Part shown: positions 1 through 5,605 of the stretch, piece after piece
Layout of the letters: each line of letters opens with the position of its first letter
How positions within the stretch are numbered: position 1 is the first letter of the stretch
Assembly (NCBI GenBank): GCA_021767845.1
Contig: JAASSQ010000059.1
Location: forward strand, 1-13,537
Direction of reading: 5' to 3'
Source of the DNA: Roseovarius sp.
Lineage (GTDB): Bacteria; Pseudomonadota; Alphaproteobacteria; Rhodobacterales; Rhodobacteraceae
DNA length: 13,537 nt
Made by a program: the position numbers and the translations under genes
Notes under the pieces: model-generated
Databases searched by the model: none
The model's input: the letters and a program-made list of their open reading frames with translations, nothing else
What the model was told of the DNA's origin: nothing

Positions 1-2
1 AA

Positions 3-116
3 TCCGACGATCTGATCGCGATGGCCTCGGAAGAGGTCGCCATCCGCGCGATCCTTCCCGAAGAGATCGACACTTATGACCCTTACGACGAGGAGGTTCG
101 GGTATGGCAAGCGTAA
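3..116 (+). CDS. Class II glutamine amidotransferase subunit (GlxB/MgsA-like), C-terminal fragment
   Basis: The frame is open from the window edge and gives 37 residues ending ...EEVRVWQA before a TAA stop. The stretch LIAMASEEVAIRAIL resembles the C-terminal part of Ntn-type glutamine amidotransferase subunits of split glutamate synthases, which release ammonia from glutamine. The catalytic N-terminal cysteine lies outside the window, so the assignment rests on this short tail and on context: the next two genes are the GXGXG and FMN subunits that such a protein serves. The stop overlaps the start of the next gene by 13 bases, which points to translational coupling. Only the end of the gene is visible. 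Confidence 0.7.
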   Translation, partial: SDDLIAMASEEVAIRAILPEEIDTYDPYDEEVRVWQA

Positions 117-973
117 CCGACGACGACCTGAAACAGATGAGCCAGGACGAGCGCGCCAAGGCGCTCGGGATGACGACGGAACAGCTGACGGGCAAGTCGC
201 TTTACATCGAGTTCGACCCCGAGGCGACCGAGCGTTACACCTATCCGTGGGCCTATGATGTCGATTTCAACAAGCGCACCGAGATCGACACCGACGACAT
301 GACCACCACCGAGGTGAACATCGCCGTCCGCGACAAGATGAAAGAGGGCTACGGCACCATCGTCCTGAAGAACCCGCGCGGCAAGCACAGCCTGGGCGTG
401 GGCATCCTGAACAAGCTGAACCTGATCATCGACGGGTCGTGCGGTTATTTCGGCGTCGGCCTGATCGACGGGCCGAACGTGCGGATCACCGGGCGCGTCG
501 GCTGGTCCTGCGGTGAAAACATGATGGCCGGCACCGTCGTCATCGAGAAGAACGCCGGTTCGACCTTCGGCGCGGCGATGCGCGGGGGCGATCTGGTCTG
601 CAAGGGATCGGTCGGGTCGCGCACGGGCATCGACCAGAAGGGCGGCACGATCATCGTCGGCGGCGAGACCGGCGCGCTCAGCGGCTTCATGATGCAGCGG
701 GGGCGCATGGTCGTCTGCGGCAACGCGGGCAAGAACCTGGGCGACTCGATGTATGACGGCACGATCTACGTGGGCGGCGAGATCCGGTCGCTTGGCGTCG
801 ATGCCGTGGAGGCCGAGCTGACCGATCTGGACAAGGCGTGGCTGACCCGGAAGCTGACCCAATACGGGCTGATGCCCGACAAGGGGGTGGATCACTTCAC
901 CAAGGTCGTGGCCGGCAAGCAGTTGTGGAACTACGACAACCTCGAGCCGACCGAGAAGAAACTCATTCTGTAA
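104..973 (+). CDS. GXGXG beta-helix subunit of a split glutamate synthase (GlxC/MgsB-like)
   Basis: This 289-aa protein matches the alpha-subunit C-terminal (GXGXG) domain of glutamate synthase. From about residue 80 to 230 there is a run of glycine-spaced turns: GYGTIVLKNPRGKHSLGVG, DGSCGYFGVGLIDG, GRVGWSCGENMMAG, RGGDLVCKGSVGSR, KGGTIIVGGETG, GNAGKNLGDSMYDG. In full glutamate synthase this beta-helix is structural and holds the amidotransferase against the FMN barrel. Here it is a separate subunit, as in GlxC of rhizobia and MgsB of N-methylglutamate synthase. The ATG at 104 has AGGAGG at 91-96, 7 bases upstream, and sits inside the end of the previous gene. Its stop is 48 bases before the FMN subunit. 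Family assignment is firm. The exact product (glutamate, N-methylglutamate or another amino acid) cannot be fixed from this subunit. Confidence 0.88.
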   Translation: MASVTDDDLKQMSQDERAKALGMTTEQLTGKSLYIEFDPEATERYTYPWAYDVDFNKRTEIDTDDMTTTEVNIAVRDKMKEGYGTIVLKNPRGKHSLGVGILNKLNLIIDGSCGYFGVGLIDGPNVRITGRVGWSCGENMMAGTVVIEKNAGSTFGAAMRGGDLVCKGSVGSRTGIDQKGGTIIVGGETGALSGFMMQRGRMVVCGNAGKNLGDSMYDGTIYVGGEIRSLGVDAVEAELTDLDKAWLTRKLTQYGLMPDKGVDHFTKVVAGKQLWNYDNLEPTEKKLIL

Positions 974-977
974 CGGC

Positions 978-992
978 GGGGCTGCACGCCCC
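978..992 (+). other. Small intercistronic hairpin
   Basis: GGGGC at 978-982 pairs with GCCCC at 988-992 around a 5-base loop, in the 48-base gap between the GXGXG and FMN subunit genes. No T-run follows, so it is not a canonical terminator. It may affect mRNA processing or stability between the two cistrons. Confidence 0.4.
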
Positions 993-1021
993 TTCCGTTC
1001 CCCAGGAAAAGGAACAGACAC

Positions 1022-2386
1022 ATGGCTGATGGCGATCTGCCCAAGAAAAAGCCCCTTGAGCGCGATACCTACCGGCTGGGTGATTCATTCATCTTCCCGC
1101 CGCGCGTCATGGACGACATTCACATCAAGTCCGAGCTTGGACGCTACCGGATGCGGGGGTTCTCGCTTTTCAAGAAGATCCCGCATTGGGACGACCTGAC
1201 CTTCCTGCCCGGCACGCTGACGCGCTTCGTGATCGAAGGGTATCGCGAGAAATGCGAGACCCGGACCGTGATCGGCCCGCGCGCCAAGCGCCCGCTGGAG
1301 CTGGACATCCCGGTTTACATCACCGGCATGAGCTTTGGCGCGCTGAGCTACGAGGCCAAGACCGCCCTGGCGCGCGGCGCCACGATGGCGGGCACCGCGA
1401 CCTGTTCGGGCGAAGGGGGCATGATCCCCGACGAGCGGCGCTATAGCTCGAAGTGGTTCTACCAGTGCATCCAGTCGCGGTACGGCTTCAACCCGCACCA
1501 CCTTGTACTGGCGGACGGGTGCGAGTTCTTCATCGGACAGGGCTGCAAGGTGGGCCTGGGCGGGCACCTGATGGGTCAGAAGGTGACCGACCAGGTGGCC
1601 GAGATGCGCAGCCTGCCCGCGGGCATCGACCAACGCTCGCCCGCCCGTCACCCCGACTGGCTGGGGCCGGATGACCTTGCGCTGAAGATCCAGGAGATCC
1701 GCGAGGCGACGGACTGGCAGATCCCGATCCAGTTGAAGCTGGGGGCGGCGCGTGTCTATGACGATGTGCGGATGGCCGTGAAATGCGACCCGGATTCGAT
1801 CTATATCGACGGGATGGAAGGCGGCACCGGCGCCGGCCCGCACCTTGCGACCGAGGATACCGGCGTGCCGGGCATGGCGGCGATCCGTCAGGCGCGCAAG
1901 GCGATCGACGACCTGGGCAAGCGCGGCGAGATCAGCCTTGTCTATGCCGGGGGCATCCGCAACGGCGCCGACGTGGCCAAGGCGATCGCCCTAGGGGCGG
2001 ACGCCATCGCCATCGGCCATTCTGCGATGATGGCGCTGAACTGCAACAAGGATATCCCCGAGGCCAATTACGAAGAGGAAATGGGCGTCGAGCCGGGATA
2101 TTGCTATCACTGTCACACGGGCCGCTGCCCGGTGGGGGTGGCCACGCAGGACCCCAAGCTGCGCGAGCGGCTGGACCCGGATGCCGCTGCCGAGCGCGTC
2201 TACAACTTCCTGCACACGCTGACCATCGAGGCGCAGCTGTTCGCGCGCGCCTGCGGCAAGACCTATCTCCATTCGCTGGAGCCCGAGGACCTGGCCGCCC
2301 TGACGATGGAGGCGTCGGCAATGGCCGGTGTGCCGCTGGCGGGCACCAATCACACCGTCGGCGTCGAGGATTATCACCACTTTTAA
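1022..2386 (+). CDS. FMN-binding glutamate synthase family protein (GlxD/MgsC-like) with a cysteine cluster
   Basis: This 454-aa protein is the FMN TIM-barrel (glutamate synthase central) domain as a separate subunit. Family hallmarks are GMSFGALSYEAKTALARGA and GTATCSGEGGM (about residues 102-137), GIDQRSPARHPDW, the substrate/FMN segment IQLKLGAARVYDD, YIDGMEGGTGAGP, and the phosphate-binding YAGGIRNGADVAKAIALGA followed by AIAIGHSAMMAL. C361, C364 and C369 stand before PVGVATQ, the place where GltB carries its [3Fe-4S] ligands. The expected reaction is reductive transfer of amidotransferase-derived ammonia to a 2-oxo acid, or amine transfer to glutamate in N-methylglutamate synthase. No mgd, gmaS or gltD gene is visible in the window. 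AAAAGGAA lies about 9 bases before the ATG at 1022. Family certain, substrate uncertain. Confidence 0.9.
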   Translation: MADGDLPKKKPLERDTYRLGDSFIFPPRVMDDIHIKSELGRYRMRGFSLFKKIPHWDDLTFLPGTLTRFVIEGYREKCETRTVIGPRAKRPLELDIPVYITGMSFGALSYEAKTALARGATMAGTATCSGEGGMIPDERRYSSKWFYQCIQSRYGFNPHHLVLADGCEFFIGQGCKVGLGGHLMGQKVTDQVAEMRSLPAGIDQRSPARHPDWLGPDDLALKIQEIREATDWQIPIQLKLGAARVYDDVRMAVKCDPDSIYIDGMEGGTGAGPHLATEDTGVPGMAAIRQARKAIDDLGKRGEISLVYAGGIRNGADVAKAIALGADAIAIGHSAMMALNCNKDIPEANYEEEMGVEPGYCYHCHTGRCPVGVATQDPKLRERLDPDAAAERVYNFLHTLTIEAQLFARACGKTYLHSLEPEDLAALTMEASAMAGVPLAGTNHTVGVEDYHHF

Positions 2387-2396
2387 GGTGGGCCGC

Positions 2397-2425
2397 GCCC
2401 GTGCCGCGTGCTGAGCGGTGCGGGC
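2397..2425 (+). other. Strong intercistronic RNA hairpin
   Basis: Bases 2397-2407 can pair with 2415-2425 as an 11-bp stem (nine Watson-Crick pairs and two G-U wobbles) around a 7-base loop. It lies in the 66-base gap after the FMN subunit. No T-run follows, so a simple intrinsic terminator is unlikely. A role in mRNA processing or differential stability is plausible. Confidence 0.5.
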
Positions 2426-2452
2426 CACCACCCCGCCAAAGGAGGATTTATC

Positions 2453-2866
2453 ATGGCTGGAACACAATATCGCGGCTCCGAGATCAAGGATGTCGATCAG
2501 TTCCTGAAGGATGCCGCCGGGCTCGAGTCCGAGCGCGAAAAGGAGATCGGCCAGCATATCGGCTATCGCTACGACGTGAACCTGGTGCCGGATTACGACC
2601 GGATCACCCCGTTCCTGCAGAAATACATGGAGGTGATGGGCTGGGACGATCTGAACTGGCTGGAAGACGTGCATATGGGCTATGAAGAGGGTGCCCCGGC
2701 CGTTTTCGACCGCAACAACAACGGCTGGGTGCGGGTGCCCGACAGCATCGAATTGCCCGACAACCAGCAGGATCGCGACATGATCGCCCGCGAGCTTCTC
2801 ATCAAGTTCCAGATGTCGGACCGGCACCCGCTGGTCGCGCTTCGCAAGGCTTACATGAAGTTCTGA
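2453..2866 (+). CDS. Conserved-looking small acidic protein of unknown function (137 aa)
   Basis: I do not recognise this protein. The ATG at 2453 is chosen because AAAGGAGG (2438-2445) sits 7 bases before it; an in-frame GTG at 2408 would add 15 residues read through the preceding hairpin and is less likely. The protein is soluble, with no signal peptide or membrane segment. It has an acidic N-terminal half (YRGSEIKDVDQFLKDAAG), aromatic-rich stretches (MGWDDLNWLEDVHMGYEEG) and a C-terminal HPLVALRKAYMKF. Its stop overlaps the next ATG by one base (TGATG). Position directly after the split glutamate synthase suggests an accessory or small subunit, but that is inference. The C-terminal motif recurs near the N-terminus of the 196-aa protein two genes downstream. 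Confidence 0.75.
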   Translation: MAGTQYRGSEIKDVDQFLKDAAGLESEREKEIGQHIGYRYDVNLVPDYDRITPFLQKYMEVMGWDDLNWLEDVHMGYEEGAPAVFDRNNNGWVRVPDSIELPDNQQDRDMIARELLIKFQMSDRHPLVALRKAYMKF

Positions 2867-3717
2867 TGCCGATGCCGCGCCCGCTTGATATTGCTTGTCT
2901 CCAGACCCGGCCGATGCCCGATTTCGCATCGGCCCTGGACGAGGCGTTGCCGCTGGCCGAGGCCGCGGTCAAGGCGGGCGCGGACATGCTGTTCCTGCCG
3001 GAATATTGCGGCGGGCTGAAAACCGAGGGCGGCGCGTTGGCCCCGCCCTCGGCGCCCGAGGCCGATCATCCGGTGTTGGCGCGAATGCGCGATTTCGCGG
3101 CGCGGCGGCGGGTGTGGGTGAACCTCGGCTCGATCGCGGTGGACGGGCCGGACGGGCGGATCATCAACCGCGGGCTGATGCTGGACGACCGCGGCGAGAT
3201 CCGGGGGCGCTACGACAAGATCCACCTGTTCGACGTGCAATTGTCCGAAACGGAGGTGTACCGCGAAAGCGCGCGGGTCAGCCCCGGCAATCGCGCGGTA
3301 ATCCATGACACGCCCTTTGCGCGCATCGGCCACACGATCTGTTACGACCTGCGGTTTCCCGGCCTGTTCCGCAGCCTTGCGCAGGGCGGTGCGGAGATCC
3401 TGCTGTGCCCCGCGGCCTTCACGAAAAAGACCGGCGAGGCGCATTGGCATGTCCTGAACCGCGCCCGCGCGATCGAGACCACGCGCTTCATGGTGTCGGC
3501 CTGCGCGGTCGGGCCGGTGCCGGGGGGCGGCGAAAGCTATGGTCATTCGCTGGTCGTCAGCCCCTGGGGCGAGATCGTCAGCGATGGCGGCACCCTGCCC
3601 GGCGTGGTGCAGGCGCGCATCGACCTTGAAGAAGTGGCGCAGGCGCAGGCCCGCATCCCGTCGCTTGCGGTCGACCGGCCGTTCACCCTGACCCAACCCA
3701 GAAGGAGCGTCGCATGA
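2866..3717 (+). CDS. Carbon-nitrogen hydrolase, Nit1/Nit2 (omega-amidase-like) type
   Basis: This 283-aa protein is a nitrilase-superfamily amidase. The Glu-Lys-Cys triad is visible: E46 in LFLPEYCGG, K118 in RYDKIHLFDV and C159 in GHTICYDLRFPGLFR. The segments CPAAFTKKTGEAHWHVLNRARAIE and SYGHSLVVSPWGEI are typical of the Nit1/Nit2 branch, which hydrolyses deaminated glutathione or omega-amides such as 2-oxoglutaramate and releases ammonia or an amine. It is cytosolic, of family-typical length, and has no signal peptide. The start overlaps the previous stop by one base and its own stop overlaps the next start by four (ATGA), so it is embedded in the operon. An amidase beside a glutamine-dependent synthase suggests turnover of an amide made or salvaged by the cluster. 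Family call is firm; the substrate is inferred. Confidence 0.9.
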   Translation: MPMPRPLDIACLQTRPMPDFASALDEALPLAEAAVKAGADMLFLPEYCGGLKTEGGALAPPSAPEADHPVLARMRDFAARRRVWVNLGSIAVDGPDGRIINRGLMLDDRGEIRGRYDKIHLFDVQLSETEVYRESARVSPGNRAVIHDTPFARIGHTICYDLRFPGLFRSLAQGGAEILLCPAAFTKKTGEAHWHVLNRARAIETTRFMVSACAVGPVPGGGESYGHSLVVSPWGEIVSDGGTLPGVVQARIDLEEVAQAQARIPSLAVDRPFTLTQPRRSVA

Positions 3718-4304
3718 GCTCATTGGCGGCCCAGTTCGGGCAGAGCTTTTCCGATCACCCCCTGCGCAAGGCGTTCATGAAGTGGCAGTGCCGCGTGCGA
3801 CAGATGGCGATGCGCGACAATGACGGCCGCCCCGACGAGGCGATCATGCCGGCGGTGATCCTGCCCGGTCAGGACGCGGCCTTGGGCCATATCATCACGG
3901 TGATGAACAAGGCGCCGGGCCATTCGGTGACGCCTGAAATGGAGCATATGGCGGCCAAGACCAACGATCCTGCGCAAATACGCGATCAGGCGATCCGGTT
4001 CCTGTCGGCCAGCCATTACCAGAAGGCGGACGAATTCTCGGATATCCTGACGGCGACCTTCCCGCCGGAGTCACCCGGCGCGGCGCAGATTCACGAGGCC
4101 CGGCAGTGCCGGCTGGTGTTCGAGGCCTATTCGCAGTGTTTCGACCTGACCTGCAAGGTATGGCGGCTGGCGCCGCACAACCTGCTGCATCAGGCGACCA
4201 TGGCGCATAACAGGCTGTTCAACCCGCAAATGCCGCCCGATACGGTCGTTCTGGGGTTCGAGCCGGACTGGAGCGCGTCGAGCGCCCGCCCCGACATAAG
4301 GTAA
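3714..4304 (+). CDS. Protein of unknown function (196 aa), last gene of the glutamate-synthase-like operon
   Basis: I do not recognise a named family. The start overlaps the amidase stop as ATGA, with GAAGGAG shortly upstream (about 3701-3707). The protein looks soluble, with no signal peptide or membrane helix. Features are an N-terminal HPLRKAFMKWQCRVRQMAMR, a middle helix-rich part (RDQAIRFLSASHYQKADEF), a cysteine- and aromatic-rich part (ARQCRLVFEAYSQCFDLTCK) and a C-terminal VVLGFEPDW. QCR occurs twice. The N-terminal HPL-RKAFMKW echoes the C-terminus of the 137-aa protein. It ends 17 bases from the convergent MarR gene. Tight coupling argues that it works with the enzymes before it. 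Confidence 0.75.
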   Translation: MSSLAAQFGQSFSDHPLRKAFMKWQCRVRQMAMRDNDGRPDEAIMPAVILPGQDAALGHIITVMNKAPGHSVTPEMEHMAAKTNDPAQIRDQAIRFLSASHYQKADEFSDILTATFPPESPGAAQIHEARQCRLVFEAYSQCFDLTCKVWRLAPHNLLHQATMAHNRLFNPQMPPDTVVLGFEPDWSASSARPDIR

Positions 4305-4315
4305 TCACGCGGCGC

Positions 4316-4346
4316 GGGCGATCAGTGCGAGCGGTCGATATCGCCC
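4316..4346. other. Possible hairpin at a convergent gene junction
   Basis: GGGCGAT at 4316-4322 is the exact reverse complement of ATCGCCC at 4340-4346, with a 17-base loop. It covers the short space between the convergent 196-aa protein and MarR genes and runs into the last codons of the MarR gene. There is no T-run on either side, so termination is only a possibility. Confidence 0.25.
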
Positions 4347-4897
4347 ACGGCCAGCACTGGGGAGGCGTCGATCTCCTCGGCGTCGAGCATGGATGACACC
4401 CGTTCCAGAACGGCGACGATCATCGCCTGTTCCCAATCCTCGAGCGCCTCGAACTGCTTGACGTATTTCTGCTGCAGCGCGTCGGGCGCGGCGCGCACCT
4501 TGGCCATGCCGTCAGGCGTGATTTCCAGCCGGGTCTGGCGGCGGTCGCGTTCCGATTGCCGCCGGGACAGAAGGCCCTTCGCCTCCAGCTTCTTTATCAG
4601 CGCCGACACGGTGGCCTGGGTGACGCCCATGCGCTGAGACAGCTCGGTCGGGGTGGCATAGCCCTTTTCCGACACGATCTGCAGTACCCGCAACTGCACG
4701 GCCGTCAGACCGGCCTCGCGCGCGAGGTCGCGCGCATACATCTCGGTCGCGCGCAGAATCCGGCGCAGGGCGATCAGGCTGATATCGGTGCGGTCCACGT
4801 CGTCCGACTCCGTTGAGGGCCGAGACACTTTATCCAGTCTGGGAAAATCCGCAATCCGTGAAGTGTTTTTGTTTTCTTTACTAAATGGCTGTGGCAT
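4322..4897 (-). CDS. MarR-family regulator, EctR-like, of the ectoine operon
   Basis: This winged-helix regulator has the MarR core: DISLIALRRILRATEMYARDL (dimerisation helix), GLTAVQLRVLQIVSEKG, the recognition region TPTELSQRMGVTQATVSALI and the wing with RRQSERDRRQTRLEITPDG. EctR1-type MarR proteins repress ect genes in several halophiles, and this one diverges from ectA across a short AT-rich spacer, so control of ectABC-ask is the natural reading. The start is uncertain. ATG at 4897 has only a very close AAGGA and would add a weakly structured 33-residue leader. An in-frame GTG at 4798 has GGAG 9 bases upstream and gives 158 residues beginning at the usual family position. The signal sensed is unknown; osmotic input is inferred. 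Confidence 0.88.
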   Translation of the reverse strand: MPQPFSKENKNTSRIADFPRLDKVSRPSTESDDVDRTDISLIALRRILRATEMYARDLAREAGLTAVQLRVLQIVSEKGYATPTELSQRMGVTQATVSALIKKLEAKGLLSRRQSERDRRQTRLEITPDGMAKVRAAPDALQQKYVKQFEALEDWEQAMIVAVLERVSSMLDAEEIDASPVLAVGDIDRSH

Positions 4898-4903
4898 GTC
4901 CTT

Positions 4904-4932
4904 AATATAGTGCTAAGCAATTTAAACTGCAA
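4904..4932 (-). promoter_or_regulatory. Candidate sigma70-like promoter of the MarR/EctR gene
   Basis: Read on the - strand, TTGCAG (4927-4932) and TATATT (4904-4909) are separated by 17 bases. The -35 is weak and the -10 is good. The expected +1 falls at 4897, on the A of the first ATG, so the transcript would be leaderless or the GTG at 4798 would be the real start. Confidence 0.4.
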
Positions 4933-4954
4933 TATGCGCGAAAAGGCGCATATT
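4931..4954. promoter_or_regulatory. Perfect 9-bp-arm palindrome, candidate operator
   Basis: AATATGCGC (4931-4939) and GCGCATATT (4946-4954) are exact inverted repeats around a 6-base spacer, in the divergent MarR-ectA region. The centre lies upstream of both promoters and touches the MarR -35. This spacing fits a dimeric regulator such as EctR, though the factor cannot be named from sequence. Confidence 0.5.
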
Positions 4955-4976
4955 AAGCGCAAAAATACTTAGGTGG

Positions 4977-5004
4977 TTGAAATCGAATTTCGAAGCAATA
5001 TACT
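4977..5004 (+). promoter_or_regulatory. ectA promoter (sigma70-like) with overlapping palindrome
   Basis: TTGAAA (4977-4982) and TATACT (4999-5004) each match the sigma70 consensus at five of six bases, with a 16-base spacer. The expected transcript start is about 5011, giving a leader of roughly 24 bases before the ectA GTG. An imperfect palindrome, TTGAAAT (4977-4983) with ATTTCGA (4987-4993), lies over the -35 and spacer, where a bound repressor would block RNA polymerase. Confidence 0.6.
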
Positions 5005-5034
5005 TAGGCTTGCTAACAACAAGGGACCAGAGCC

Positions 5035-5559
5035 GTGCACAAGATTGAAGGATCGAAGCCGAAGATCACATTTCGCAAGCCCAACCGCGAGGATGGCGCG
5101 GCGATCTGGGATCTGATTGCGTCGTGTCATCCGCTCGACGAGAACTCGATGTACTGCAACCTGATCCAGTGCGACCACTTCCGCGACACCTGCATCGTGG
5201 CCGAGATGGACGGAGAGCCGGTTGGCTGGATTTCCGCCTACATCACGCCCGATGACGACGAGACCCTGTTCGTGTGGCAGGTCGCGGTGTCGGAAAAGGC
5301 GCGCGGCAAGGGCCTTGGATCGCGCATGTTGAAAGAGCTGACCGCGCGCGAGGAGTGCGCCGAGGTCAACCGCCTGCAAACCACGATCACGCTGGACAAC
5401 GACGCCTCGTGGGCGCTGTTCGGCAAGTTCTCGAAAGGTATGGGCGGCAAGCTGAACAGCCAGCCGTATTTCACGCGCGAGGACCATTTCGACGGGCGTC
5501 ACGCCACCGAGCACATGGTCACGATCGAATTCGCCGAAGAGCTGAAGCGCGCCGCCTGA
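5035..5559 (+). CDS. ectA: L-2,4-diaminobutyrate N-gamma-acetyltransferase (ectoine pathway)
   Basis: EctA acetylates L-2,4-diaminobutyrate with acetyl-CoA, the second dedicated step of ectoine synthesis. The 174-aa protein is a GNAT enzyme of the usual EctA length. It shows the EctA signature PLDENSMYCNLIQCDHF near residues 36-52, VGWISAYITP, and the acetyl-CoA pyrophosphate loop R90-G-K-G-L-G95 in VAVSEKARGKGLGSRML. The start is a GTG at 5035, preceded by AAGGGA at 5021-5026, and the following residues match where EctA proteins usually begin. It is the first gene of ectABC-ask, 46 bases before ectB, and should be transcribed from the promoter just upstream under MarR/EctR control. Osmotic induction is expected from the pathway but not shown by the sequence. 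Confidence 0.97.
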   Translation: MHKIEGSKPKITFRKPNREDGAAIWDLIASCHPLDENSMYCNLIQCDHFRDTCIVAEMDGEPVGWISAYITPDDDETLFVWQVAVSEKARGKGLGSRMLKELTAREECAEVNRLQTTITLDNDASWALFGKFSKGMGGKLNSQPYFTREDHFDGRHATEHMVTIEFAEELKRAA

Positions 5560-5605
5560 TCGCGAAGCGCGCCGGCCTTCAACCTTCACAGACAAAGGAC
5601 ACATC

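Noticed and set aside
83..1021. 312-aa antisense frame over the GXGXG subunit gene
   Set aside because: Shadow frame; the sense product carries the complete repeated GXGXG pattern and a good ribosome binding site.
2408..2452. GTG start adding 15 residues to the 137-aa protein
   Set aside because: It lies in a hairpin loop without a Shine-Dalgarno, while ATG 2453 has a near-perfect AAAGGAGG.
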